From: an uncultured Alphaproteobacteria bacterium
GTDB taxonomy: Bacteria; Pseudomonadota; Alphaproteobacteria; Rhodobacterales; Rhodobacteraceae
Reading direction: 5' to 3'
Assembly: GCA_902537415.1 (NCBI GenBank)
Contig: CACBBC010000002.1
Location: 57,937-121,936, forward strand
DNA: 64,000 nt
Shown here piece after piece: positions 1 through 7,909 of the stretch. The position numbers and the translations under genes are program-made. The notes below the pieces were generated by a model. The model had not been told where the DNA came from and did no database searches. It saw only the letters and a program-made list of their open reading frames with translations. Numbering within the stretch: the first letter of the stretch is position 1; each line of letters begins with the position of its first letter.

Positions 1-534
1 TCCCATAACAAAATTTTCTTTTGCCAAAAAAATATCAACTCCTAAAGGAAAACTGATAGCACTTTCTCTTTCAATAATCTTTTCCGGGAGCTCTACATGA
101 AGCGTCTCTTTAATCCCTGGTCCATTTAGAGAAAAACTTTTTACATCTTTGCTTGCATTTTCAATCACAATATTGGCCGACCTGTCGGGATACTCGTCCG
201 TACCAATAGGAAATTCGTGAAAAGGTAGTAGTTCCTCTATATGCCCCACTGCGAAATCAACATTTTTATCGCCAGAAATTTTTGCACCGGTATAAAAATT
301 TATCCAATCCTCGACATTTTTATTTCGAAAGGTCTCTCCTAAAAAAATCTTAGTATTAAAATCACAAAAAACTAATATAAGCGTTGCACCAGCGATAGAT
401 AGAGGGGTGGGAAGTCCATCAATGACCTGAAAATTCTGAATTTTTCCTGGCATTGCCATCGCTTTCAACGCTATCCTAAAAGCTCTAGCAGCATCCTTGG
501 ACTGGTCTTGGAAGAAGGGAAGCGGATTTGTCAT
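1..534 (-). CDS. phnH: C-P lyase subunit PhnH (partial, 3' end off window)
   Basis: Subunit of the PhnGHIJ carbon-phosphorus lyase core complex, which moves a phosphonate onto ribose 1-triphosphate in the cytoplasm. I translated this frame by hand: 178 codons are visible and the frame is open at base 1. Typical PhnH is about 195 residues, so only the C-terminus is missing. Family motifs are visible: FRIALKAMAMPGKI near the N-terminus, GTDEYPDRSANIV, then NGPGI and FPLGVDIFL. The ATG (532-534) overlaps the phnG stop in an ATGA tetranucleotide, showing translational coupling. phnI, phnJ and the rest would be expected to follow beyond the left edge; that is inferred from family gene order and is not seen. 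Confidence 0.93.
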   Translation of the reverse strand, partial: MTNPLPFFQDQSKDAARAFRIALKAMAMPGKIQNFQVIDGLPTPLSIAGATLILVFCDFNTKIFLGETFRNKNVEDWINFYTGAKISGDKNVDFAVGHIEELLPFHEFPIGTDEYPDRSANIVIENASKDVKSFSLNGPGIKETLHVELPEKIIERESAISFPLGVDIFLAKENFVMG

Positions 535-977
535 TTTTCGTCTTCTCCACGCACAAGAGTAAAAAAATCCACCTTTGTTTTTTCTGCTTTTCTTTTAATT
601 AAGTCATGTCTTTTTTTCTCAATTTCTTTTAGTTTTATTACTATTTTACTTTCAATTAAGGTCCTTTTATCGCTTTGCATTAAAGCGTCACATAGCGCAG
701 CAACTGTCGACTTCTTTTTACTTCTACCTTGCACATATCCATGACCAACTAACTTACCGTCTTCTAATTGAATAGAGCATCGCGTAACGGAAATTTCGCC
801 TGCATTAAATTTTTGCCCAGTGTTTCCAATCCTTGCTGTCGCCATAATTGTGCCTATTTCCGGTTTTCTCAGATAAGTATAGCTCGGATCTAACCCAGTA
901 GACTCATACAACCCAACGAGATCGGATTCAGATGATTTTGCTAAATAGCTCAACCATTTAGACCTGACTAGTGACAT
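531..977 (-). CDS. phnG: C-P lyase subunit PhnG
   Basis: PhnG, 148 residues, the usual family size; a subunit of the C-P lyase core complex with PhnH, PhnI and PhnJ. Recognisable features are the N-terminal WLSYLAKSS stretch, the central PEIGTIMATARIGNTGQ segment and the later GHGYVQGRSKKKSTVAALCDAL segment. It is the first gene of the leftward C-P lyase operon and overlaps phnH by 4 bases. A GGGTAAG stretch just before the ATG can act as ribosome binding site. A Pho box lies about 70 bases upstream, so control by PhoB is likely. Assignment rests on motif recognition plus neighbours. Confidence 0.94.
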   Translation of the reverse strand: MSLVRSKWLSYLAKSSESDLVGLYESTGLDPSYTYLRKPEIGTIMATARIGNTGQKFNAGEISVTRCSIQLEDGKLVGHGYVQGRSKKKSTVAALCDALMQSDKRTLIESKIVIKLKEIEKKRHDLIKRKAEKTKVDFFTLVRGEDEK

Positions 978-1046
978 GCTTACCCATACGGTTTATAATT
1001 AAATCGGTTTCAAACTAACCCATAATTGGATATTTATTTGAAAATT

Positions 1047-1064
1047 ATGACAAGAACATGACAG
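1047..1064 (-). promoter_or_regulatory. Pho box upstream of phnG
   Basis: Read on the minus strand: CTGTCAT, 4-base spacer GTTC, then TTGTCAT. This is two 7-mers in direct repeat with 11-base period, matching the PhoB consensus CTGTCAT-N4-CTGTCAT at 13 of 14 positions. It overlaps the last codons of nothing but the neighbouring intergenic space and faces phnG. A phoB gene is present in the window at 22486-23181. Confidence 0.85.
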
Positions 1065-1065
1065 A

Positions 1066-1833
1066 TTAAGTTCTATGAGCTTTTTCTTTAAGAAAAATCC
1101 TTATTTGCTCCAAATTGAACTTTGCATCATTATCACCATTATCAGCAGCCGACAAATACCACTTCATTGCCTCGGAAAAGCTTTGCTTCGTGCCGATTCC
1201 CATATGATGCATGTAGCCTAAATTAAATTGTGCCTCTACTAAGCCTGATGAGGCAGCTTTTTCATACCAATAGAGAGCTCTCTTGAGGTCTTGCTTGATG
1301 CATTTACCTTTTTCAAGTAATAGCGCCAAGTTATATTGTGCATGATAATCTCCACCCTCGGCAGCCAAAAGGTACCAATATTTTGCTCTTGTAATATTTA
1401 CTGGAGAGCCTTCTCCACTCTCGTACATGAGAGCCACATTGTATTGAGCCACCGAATTACCTAACCTTGCAGCATCCAAATAAAGGTCAAGAGCTCTACC
1501 TTTGTTTTTTTCTAGCACTAATCCTTGATCATAAAAATATGCCAAGTTAGTCATAGCTTTAGGGTGCTTTTTTTTTGCTGCTTTTTTATACCATTTTATA
1601 GCCACTTCATTATTTTGTAACACCAACAGCCCTTTATCATACGCCCTTCCTAATTTGTATTGATATTCCGGATGGCCCGAATAGGCCATTACCTTATTGA
1701 AGCTGAGCTCCGTGAAACTAATATCATCTTTCTCTTTTTTTTTACCAGTTAAATCGATCACTAAAAGCGAGACAAATGCTATGAATACTAAAATGTATGG
1801 GGATTTCTTAGCGTATTTTTTTGAATAATACAT
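1066..1833 (-). CDS. Sel1-repeat protein with N-terminal membrane anchor
   Basis: 255 residues. A short basic N-terminus is followed by a hydrophobic segment (about residues 12-28), consistent with an uncleaved membrane anchor or signal peptide. The rest is about five Sel1-like repeats of roughly 36 residues, each of the form A-x-x-NLAxxYxxG followed by A-x-x-WYxKAA (for example near residues 60, 95, 131, 167 and 203). Sel1 repeats are protein-binding scaffolds; no enzymatic role is evident. It lies between chrA and phnG in the phosphorus locus, and a three-repeat Pho box abuts its start, so it is probably phosphate-starvation induced. The box is only 4 bases from the ATG, so the true start may be downstream or the mRNA leaderless. 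Precise function unknown. Confidence 0.85.
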   Translation of the reverse strand: MYYSKKYAKKSPYILVFIAFVSLLVIDLTGKKKEKDDISFTELSFNKVMAYSGHPEYQYKLGRAYDKGLLVLQNNEVAIKWYKKAAKKKHPKAMTNLAYFYDQGLVLEKNKGRALDLYLDAARLGNSVAQYNVALMYESGEGSPVNITRAKYWYLLAAEGGDYHAQYNLALLLEKGKCIKQDLKRALYWYEKAASSGLVEAQFNLGYMHHMGIGTKQSFSEAMKWYLSAADNGDNDAKFNLEQIRIFLKEKAHRT

Positions 1834-1837
1834 TATG

Positions 1838-1866
1838 ATGACATTTATATGACAGAAATATGACTA
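1838..1866 (-). promoter_or_regulatory. Triple Pho box before the Sel1 gene
   Basis: Read on the minus strand the site holds three 7-mers with 11-base period: TAGTCAT, CTGTCAT, ATGTCAT, separated by ATTT and ATAA. The central pair fits the PhoB consensus at 13 of 14 positions. It points toward the Sel1 gene. A TATTAT element about 10 bases past the box could be the -10, which would put the transcription start inside the predicted N-terminal coding region. Confidence 0.85.
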
Positions 1867-1946
1867 AGTAAAGCATTATTATTGTTGATTTTTTTATATT
1901 TATACGTATCATAATTTGTAAAAAAAAAGTCAGATTGAGGGGAAAA

Positions 1947-2105
1947 ATGAGGTTTCGAACAGTAAAATCAGAGAATTTTTTCAGAAAAAAGCAAACTAAG
2001 CTATTGAAAGCTTACGCTTTAGGAAAAGTAAAAAAGGCCGAGAAAATCAGGCAAGGCCTTCTTATATCTAACACGGTTCACGTCAATAGATCTGGGTTTA
2101 AATAA
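1947..2105 (+). CDS. Small basic protein, 52 aa, unknown
   Basis: Short open frame not overlapping any known gene except 8 bases of the chrA 3' end on the other strand. It starts with ATG preceded by TTGAGGGGAAAA, a strong Shine-Dalgarno at good spacing. The product is lysine/arginine rich (N-terminus MRFRTVKSENFF, C-terminus VNRSGFK) with no cysteines and no membrane segment. It fills a gap of about 260 bases between the Sel1 gene and chrA. I recognise no family. Its ribosome binding site is the main argument for it; ordinary base composition alone could produce a frame this short, so it remains uncertain. Confidence 0.42.
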   Translation: MRFRTVKSENFFRKKQTKLLKAYALGKVKKAEKIRQGLLISNTVHVNRSGFK

Positions 2106-3318
2106 TATTCGTCAATGTATTTAAATCCAATCCGTAATGTTTAAGTTGAGTGAAGCAAGCGCCCATAAGGCCTAAAAAAATAAGAGCTAGCCAAGGTGAC
2201 ATCCGTAGATAAAAAATCAGGATGAAGGAAATTAGAATTAAAATAATCGATGTTTCTGATGTTGCTATCGATGGTATAACAAAAGCCAAAAAACTTACAA
2301 ATAGAATTGAGGTTACAGCTACATTTACTCCCCTTATTCCCCGCAGAAAAATTCTATGTCTTTGAAGAACATTCCAAAAGTTTATTGCAGGAGATACGAG
2401 AAGTAAGGTGGAGCCATAAAGAGAAATTAGTAGAATTAATGAGTACAAGAGCTTTTTCTGATCTGACACGTCGCCTAATAGAGCACCAAGATACGCAGCA
2501 AAAGAAAATAGTGGTCCAGGAATAGCTTGGGCCATTCCATAGCCAAGCATAAAATCTTCCGAAGATATAAAGCCATTCTGGACAACTACACCCTCTAACA
2601 ACGGGAGCACAACGTGACCACCTCCAAAAACCAAAAAACTCATATTGAAAAAGTCCCGGCATATTGCAGGAACGCCTTCTAAACTGATAACATTCGAAAA
2701 AATTAATAAAATCACAAGAATAAAAAGACAGAGAATAGAATGTATACTGTTCCCTATTTTCAACTGGTTAGAAAAGTTTGGTCCTTTAACAGTGTCATTG
2801 GTTGAAAGCACACCATATATCCAGCCAATAAGAAGAATCGCGATAGGGTATAGTAATAAGTTAGTAAAAATTAAAATACCGGAAAAAATTATAAACCCTA
2901 TTTTGTCCAAGTTATCATTACAAAACATCTTAAACATTGAATAGACCGCCTTCCCCACGATAGGAATAGAGATGGACGATAATCCAACAATAGTTAAGGA
3001 ACTTAAAACCACCAAATCGTTGGATATAAATAGAGCAAAAGCAATCATTATAAAAGTTGATGGTAGGCTGAATGCTAATAAGGCTAGGTGACCACTAATA
3101 ATTCCTCCTTGCTGCAACCCAATAGCTAATGCTAATTGACTCGAAGTTGGTCCTGGCAATGCTTGTGTTATCGATAGTAAATGCGTGAATCTCATATCAT
3201 CGATAATCTTCATCCGCTCTACAAACTTTTCTCTAAAAAAACCTATATGGGCGGTAGGTCCTCCAAAGGATGTAAAGCCTAAAGAAAGAAATGTAATGAA
3301 AATCTTCCACAAAGTCAT
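2098..3318 (-). CDS. chrA: ChrA-family chromate/oxyanion transporter
   Basis: 406 residues, two homologous CHR halves, the long-chain (LCHR) form of the chromate ion transporter family, with about ten to twelve hydrophobic segments. The N-terminal half carries the GPTAHIGFF and QALPGPTSSQLA motifs. The second half carries FGGGHVVLPLL and AQAIPGPLFSFA, so both expected signature repeats are present. Known members export chromate from the cytoplasm by proton antiport. Its position between phosphorus-starvation genes is unusual; other oxyanions might be substrates here, but that is inference. The upstream 90 bases carry a Pho box, but it is oriented toward phnM on the other strand. Confidence 0.9.
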   Translation of the reverse strand: MTLWKIFITFLSLGFTSFGGPTAHIGFFREKFVERMKIIDDMRFTHLLSITQALPGPTSSQLALAIGLQQGGIISGHLALLAFSLPSTFIMIAFALFISNDLVVLSSLTIVGLSSISIPIVGKAVYSMFKMFCNDNLDKIGFIIFSGILIFTNLLLYPIAILLIGWIYGVLSTNDTVKGPNFSNQLKIGNSIHSILCLFILVILLIFSNVISLEGVPAICRDFFNMSFLVFGGGHVVLPLLEGVVVQNGFISSEDFMLGYGMAQAIPGPLFSFAAYLGALLGDVSDQKKLLYSLILLISLYGSTLLLVSPAINFWNVLQRHRIFLRGIRGVNVAVTSILFVSFLAFVIPSIATSETSIILILISFILIFYLRMSPWLALIFLGLMGACFTQLKHYGLDLNTLTNII

Positions 3319-3371
3319 CCTATGACGATATCAGTAGTATTAGGAAAGTAACCTTAAAAATTGAGAAATTT

Positions 3372-3400
3372 TTGTAAACTTTTTGTAACATTCTTGTCAT
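3372..3400 (+). promoter_or_regulatory. Triple Pho box before phnM
   Basis: Three 7-mers at exact 11-base period on the plus strand: TTGTAAA, TTGTAAC, TTGTCAT, with 4-base spacers CTTT and ATTC. The last one matches the CTGTCAT consensus at 6 of 7. The array ends 7 bases before the first possible phnM ATG, so the -10 (AATTTAAAT) would overlap that codon. This argues for the second ATG at 3423 or a leaderless message. Confidence 0.75.
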
Positions 3401-3407
3401 AATTTAA

Positions 3408-4580
3408 ATGTACACCGACACTATGTTTTCAGATTTTTCTTTCTCTAGCTCTAACGTTTTAATTGATGGCAAACTTCAAAAGGGAAGCTTAACCATTGAA
3501 CAAGGTAAAATTCAATTAGATAGGGAAAGAAGCCCATACAGGCATTATAACATGGGGAATTTCTACGTTCTTCCCGGAATAATAGATCTTCATGGGGATG
3601 GCTTCGAACGCCACTTATTCCCAAGACCTTCCGCTCCGGTAAAACATACAATAGCCCTCAAAAATTTAAGTAACGAATTAATATATAATGGAATTACCAC
3701 TGCCTATTTAGCTCAATGCTATTCTTGGGAAGGTGGATACAGAAGTCCTGAGTTTACTACTGAATTGCTAACGTCTTTAAAAATGCTAAAAAATGACTTT
3801 TTGCCCGATCTACGGCTTCAAATAAGATTTGAAACACACCTGATTGACGAGAAAAAATATCTTATTGATCTTATAGATCAATTTAATATTGATTACTTAG
3901 TCTTTAACAACCATTTGCCTGAGGCAATTAAAAAGTGGGAAAACGATAAACCGAGGATCGAGGCTTGGGCTGGTCAAACAGGTAGAACTGGCGAGCAACA
4001 TATAAACATTGTAAAGGGTTACTTGAAGAATAATGTGAGAGTTAAGGGGTTTCTTGAAGAACTCTCAGGAGAACTGAAAAGAAGAAACATTACCCTTGGA
4101 TCACATGATGACGATAGCCCTTCAGACAGAGAGTATTATAATTCACTCGGGGCTTACATCTGCGAATTTCCAACAACTTTGCAAACGGCTGAGGCAGCAA
4201 AGAAAAATAACAACGGTGTCATAATGGGAGCACCAAATATCATGAGAGGAGGATCACAAGCTGGAAACATAGATGCAATAAAATTAGTTAAAAGTGATCT
4301 AGTTGACTGCTTGGTTTCTGATTACTACTACCCAGCGCTCTTAGAGTCGGTATGGAAGATGGCTGATATGAAGGTTAGGTCATTTGAGAACTCGTATAAG
4401 ATGATCTCGACTAATCCAGCTAGGCTTTTAAATTTAGCTGATAGAGGAGAGTTAGTAGATAATGCCCGAGCTGACTTACTGATATTAAACCCCGATAATA
4501 GAAAAATTGTCGCTGTCTTCTGTAGGGGAATTCCTTTTTTTGTGTCTGATGAGCTCGTGGGTAGTTTAAGCGCTGCTTAA
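3408..4580 (+). CDS. phnM: Alpha-D-ribose 1-methylphosphonate 5-triphosphate diphosphatase PhnM
   Basis: PhnM removes diphosphate from the ribose 1-phosphonate 5-triphosphate made by the C-P lyase core, giving the substrate of PhnJ. 390 residues, an amidohydrolase-fold protein. The metal site motif LPGIIDLHGDGFERH is near residue 60, the GSHDDDSPS motif near residue 228 and the VSDYYYPALL segment near residue 300; all are typical of PhnM. It is transcribed opposite to the rest of the phn genes and its stop interlocks with the stop of the downstream acyltransferase in a shared TTAA. The in-frame ATG at 3423 is a plausible alternative start because the Pho box ends only 7 bases before 3408. Confidence 0.94.
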   Translation: MYTDTMFSDFSFSSSNVLIDGKLQKGSLTIEQGKIQLDRERSPYRHYNMGNFYVLPGIIDLHGDGFERHLFPRPSAPVKHTIALKNLSNELIYNGITTAYLAQCYSWEGGYRSPEFTTELLTSLKMLKNDFLPDLRLQIRFETHLIDEKKYLIDLIDQFNIDYLVFNNHLPEAIKKWENDKPRIEAWAGQTGRTGEQHINIVKGYLKNNVRVKGFLEELSGELKRRNITLGSHDDDSPSDREYYNSLGAYICEFPTTLQTAEAAKKNNNGVIMGAPNIMRGGSQAGNIDAIKLVKSDLVDCLVSDYYYPALLESVWKMADMKVRSFENSYKMISTNPARLLNLADRGELVDNARADLLILNPDNRKIVAVFCRGIPFFVSDELVGSLSAA

Positions 4581-5194
4581 GAAAACTTCTCTATGAAGCT
4601 CTCTACTGAAAGTTCTCTAAAATCCTTTAACCGTTGACCTATCGTGTCATGATCCCAATCCCACCAAGACATTTCCATAAGTTGATCAACAACTTTATCG
4701 TTAAATCGCATTCTTATAAGCCTTGCAGGATTTCCTGCCACTATTGAATATGGTTTAATATTTTTTGTAACAACACTTCCTGCTCCAATAATTGAGCCAT
4801 GTCCAATAATTACTTCTGGTTTAATAATTGAGCCATGGCCTAACCAGGTGTCATGGCCAACATTAGCCATTCTTGCTTCTCGGGCAGCAAAAAATTCGTG
4901 ATCCTCTTTCTGGTCCTTCCAGTAATCATTAGAGCGGTAAAGAAAATGGTGCAAAGATGCTTTATCCATAGGATGGTCTGTTGGACCGATCCTAACAAAG
5001 CTTGCTATATTAGAGAATTTCCCTATCTCAACATTCGCAAAATCACAATATCTTGCACAGTAAGAGTAATCACCGACAAAAGCATTTAGAAGATGCGTAC
5101 CCATTCCAATCTCTACAAAGCGTCCAAAGTTGCTATTCTTTATGCTGCACTCTTGGTGTATAAGCGGTTTTTCGATTGAGAGATTTTGGGTCAT
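4577..5194 (-). CDS. Left-handed beta-helix (hexapeptide) acyltransferase of phn clusters
   Basis: 205 residues from the ATG at 5192-5194. Hexapeptide repeats run through the middle (IGKFSNIASFVRIG, then VGHDTWLGHGSIIKPEV, IIGHGSIIGAGSVVTKNI) and end in the AGNPARLIRMRF motif seen in CAT/XAT-type acetyltransferases. Members of this family recur in C-P lyase gene clusters and are annotated as phosphonate-metabolism transferases with unknown acceptor. An upstream in-frame start (5272) would overlap the preceding gene by 56 bases, so I use the internal ATG. It is probably cotranscribed with phnCDE. The exact substrate is unknown. Confidence 0.85.
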   Translation of the reverse strand: MTQNLSIEKPLIHQECSIKNSNFGRFVEIGMGTHLLNAFVGDYSYCARYCDFANVEIGKFSNIASFVRIGPTDHPMDKASLHHFLYRSNDYWKDQKEDHEFFAAREARMANVGHDTWLGHGSIIKPEVIIGHGSIIGAGSVVTKNIKPYSIVAGNPARLIRMRFNDKVVDQLMEMSWWDWDHDTIGQRLKDFRELSVESFIEKFS

Positions 5195-5216
5195 GCTTTG
5201 GTCTTGAAATTCTAAT

Positions 5217-5639
5217 TCACCAAAACTTCCACCAAGGTTTTTGTTCTTCCTTATTAACTTTTTTATCCTCACTGTTTTTTTGAACTTCAGTCACCGCATT
5301 ATCTCCCACCTGACCAAATTTATCCGTAACTCCTTGTCGAGCAATTTCATAAGCATTTTTTGCCATTTCAACAGCTTTTTCAACTTGCCCTTCACTACAA
5401 ACTTTGTATGCACTTTCTAACATTCCCATTGCGTCTTTCCCAGCGGATTCAGTAGCTCTACTGATTTCAAGTCTAATTTTTGCTCTAAGAACTAAAATCT
5501 CTGTATTATCACATTGGTCTATTATCTTTTGAAAGGTTTCCTCTGTATTTCTACTGGCCTCATTGCCAGCCTTCTGTTCCTGACCGAAACCGAGAGCGAC
5601 ACTACAAAATAACACAAAAAATGTCAGTAAAACCTTCAT
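5217..5639 (-). CDS. Small exported helical protein in the phn transport operon
   Basis: 140 residues with a clear cleavable signal peptide: MK followed by a hydrophobic stretch to about residue 18, then GFGQEQ. The mature part is polar and predicted helical, with two cysteines (in DQCDN and KVCSE) that could pair in the periplasm, and a striking aromatic tail KPWWKFW. It starts 12 bases after the phnE2 stop and has a GGAGGTT-type ribosome binding site, so it belongs to the phnCDE operon. I recognise no family. Location and export suggest an accessory role at the envelope in phosphonate uptake; this is inference. Confidence 0.8.
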   Translation of the reverse strand: MKVLLTFFVLFCSVALGFGQEQKAGNEASRNTEETFQKIIDQCDNTEILVLRAKIRLEISRATESAGKDAMGMLESAYKVCSEGQVEKAVEMAKNAYEIARQGVTDKFGQVGDNAVTEVQKNSEDKKVNKEEQKPWWKFW

Positions 5640-5651
5640 CCAAACCTCCTT

Positions 5652-7034
5652 TTAATTTTTTTCTATTCCAATTAAAAAACGTCTCAAAAATGCTGACATT
5701 TGATCCATGACTGTTACCAGTAGCACAATTAACACTGCCATATAACCAACGTTTTCAAAATCATTACCCGTTCTTATAGCCCCAAGAAGTTGAAGGCCTA
5801 TACCTCCAGCGCCCATAGCACCCAATATAACCGCTCCTCTTGTGTTGGATTCCAGATAGTACAGTGACTGAGATATAAAAACAGGCATTATCTGGGGAAT
5901 AATACCAAATCTATGCTGGAGTATAGTTGATGCTCCAGTAGATTTGACACCCTCCTGCTGTTTATTATCAGCGTTTTCTATTGCTTCCGACATCAACTTT
6001 CCCAACGTTCCTGTATCGGTGAAAGCTATCGCAAATATTCCTGTGAAAAGACCAGGGCCAAATGATCTTACAAATATTAAACACCAAATGATCATGTCTA
6101 TTCCTCGTAGCATATCAAAAAGTCTACGAAGCGAGAATCGAATAAATTTGAAGGGTGTTATATTATATGCTGCCAGAAATGCGAGCGGCAAACCGAGCAA
6201 AGACGCCAAAAGCGTGCCCAAAACAGCCATAAGCAATGTTTCCAAGATCGAGAACAGGACTGTACCGTGCATCCATTGTTCGTTATCACTGATTTCAGAC
6301 AAAACTAATTCAAAATTAGTTTTGTCAGGTTCTATTCTTTCATTACTAAAAATGAGCGATAAGGCCTCTGGAAGCGAATAATCTTTCAGTGGGCTGAAAA
6401 AATCGAACCAAAAATACTTCCATCCGAATTCATATCTATGTACTTCCACCTTTCTCTTATAAATTTGAATCCTCTCGTAAAGTGATGGTCTTACTTCTAC
6501 CTTTGACTCAGTAACTCTTATCCAGTTAGGAAGATCTTTTTCGTTTCCATCGTTATCATAAGCTTCTGCGTAAGGCTTTCCGTTGTCACCTATTCCAAAA
6601 ATAAATTTTCTATCTTCACTCTTACTTTGTTCGAAAATTATTTTATCGTCTCTAAAGATTGCCTTGCTACCACTGTTAAAGGTAAGGATAGCGATGTCTT
6701 TCCCATCTCCTATGCGTTCTAACCATTCAGGGAAACTAGGGTACTGATATCTATAATCTCCTTCAAAATTAACAGATATTTTCGAAGTGTCCTTCCAGTT
6801 CATTACCACATGGTCTTTGTGCGCGTATGTATCCAAAAATAATCGCGATGCTCTCTCTGGACTCCATTTTCTCGATATACTGCCTAAATCAAACTGAATA
6901 ATCGAAAACACAAAATATAATAGAATAGCTCCTATGGACACCAGGGTAGTCAACTTCTGGTAGTATGCTTTTTTTTCAACGCTTTGATAGATCTCTTGAA
7001 AAGAAACCTCTCTATCATATACCGCTATGCTCAT
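5652..7034 (-). CDS. phnE: Phosphonate ABC transporter permease PhnE2
   Basis: 460 residues, longer than the roughly 270 of a minimal PhnE. One transmembrane segment near residues 29-49 is followed by a polar insert of about 190 residues, then the BPD_transp_1 permease core from about residue 255. In the core, the EAA-like coupling segment LMSEAIENADNKQQEGVKSTGA sits near residue 350 and GAVILGAMGAGGIG near residue 400. It pairs with PhnE1 to form the membrane channel and its start overlaps the PhnE1 stop by 4 bases. The long insert, lying outside the membrane by topology, is known in alphaproteobacterial second PhnE subunits; its job is not known to me. Confidence 0.92.
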   Translation of the reverse strand: MSIAVYDREVSFQEIYQSVEKKAYYQKLTTLVSIGAILLYFVFSIIQFDLGSISRKWSPERASRLFLDTYAHKDHVVMNWKDTSKISVNFEGDYRYQYPSFPEWLERIGDGKDIAILTFNSGSKAIFRDDKIIFEQSKSEDRKFIFGIGDNGKPYAEAYDNDGNEKDLPNWIRVTESKVEVRPSLYERIQIYKRKVEVHRYEFGWKYFWFDFFSPLKDYSLPEALSLIFSNERIEPDKTNFELVLSEISDNEQWMHGTVLFSILETLLMAVLGTLLASLLGLPLAFLAAYNITPFKFIRFSLRRLFDMLRGIDMIIWCLIFVRSFGPGLFTGIFAIAFTDTGTLGKLMSEAIENADNKQQEGVKSTGASTILQHRFGIIPQIMPVFISQSLYYLESNTRGAVILGAMGAGGIGLQLLGAIRTGNDFENVGYMAVLIVLLVTVMDQMSAFLRRFLIGIEKN

Positions 7035-7885
7035 GCTGAAATCTTCCCGATAAGCTTATGTCGAACATATGATGAAAAATAATCTAAAGCAGTTATTGTT
7101 GCCACTAGTAGAAACATAATTGCTAATACTTCATCTCCATATCTCCATTGAAGTGATGCTGTTAAATATGCTCCTATTCCCCCAGCTCCTACAAAACCTA
7201 AAATAGTAGAGGCCCTGACATTTATCTCCAATCTTAAAAGAGAGTAGGAGAGAACCAAAGGTAATACCTGAGGATAAACAGCGAAGCAAATAATCTGGTA
7301 CCAGCGAGCTCCCACTGATTTGAGACCATCTACTGGTTTCATATCAATATTTTCTATAGCTTCCGAAAAAAGTTTACCCATCGCTCCAATTGTATGAAGA
7401 GTTACCGCTATAATGGCGGGAACGATCGATTTTCCCATGAGATATAATAATATTAACGCAAAAACTAACTCTGGAAAAGATCTGAGAATATCAAAGGTCC
7501 TTCTTACGATCTGTACGGTAACCTGATTTGGCGAAAGGTTAATGGTGGCCAAGGGACATAGGATTAATGCGATTGAAGCACCAACTACGGTAGAAAACAC
7601 TGCAGCGGAAAAAGTCTCAAATAAAGCAGGGATAAAACTTAAGACTATACCAAACCATCCCCAACCAGCCTCAAAGGCATCACTGAAAAGATCCGCCGGG
7701 TAGTCAAAAAAATTCTCGACTCCTCTTGTAAAACTTCCAGCATTATATTGATTTGCAACACCAACACCACTCACAACTATGAAAATTATAGCACCGATAA
7801 AGAGGACCGAATAAATCGCTCTTTGTCTTGCTAAAACTTTTAGATTTTCTTCAAGACTTTCGATTGTTATTGCGTTTTGTGACAT
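7031..7885 (-). CDS. phnE: Phosphonate ABC transporter permease PhnE1
   Basis: 284 residues from the ATG at 7883-7885. First transmembrane segment near residues 23-43, then the permease core with the coupling motif GKLFSEAIENIDMKP and the later STILGFVGAGGIGAYL. An earlier in-frame ATG (7936) would translate through the strong hairpin at 7910-7938, so I prefer the internal start, whose N-terminus MSQNAITIESLEENL also looks like the family. Encoded between phnD and phnE2 and translationally coupled to phnE2. Two PhnE genes per cluster is usual in alphaproteobacteria. Confidence 0.92.
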   Translation of the reverse strand: MSQNAITIESLEENLKVLARQRAIYSVLFIGAIIFIVVSGVGVANQYNAGSFTRGVENFFDYPADLFSDAFEAGWGWFGIVLSFIPALFETFSAAVFSTVVGASIALILCPLATINLSPNQVTVQIVRRTFDILRSFPELVFALILLYLMGKSIVPAIIAVTLHTIGAMGKLFSEAIENIDMKPVDGLKSVGARWYQIICFAVYPQVLPLVLSYSLLRLEINVRASTILGFVGAGGIGAYLTASLQWRYGDEVLAIMFLLVATITALDYFSSYVRHKLIGKISA

Positions 7886-7909
7886 AAAATAATTCTTTTT
7901 TAAAAGGAG

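Noticed and set aside
5195..5272. Acyltransferase starting at 5272
   Set aside because: It would overlap the small exported protein by 56 bases and adds non-conserved residues; the internal ATG at 5194 fits better.
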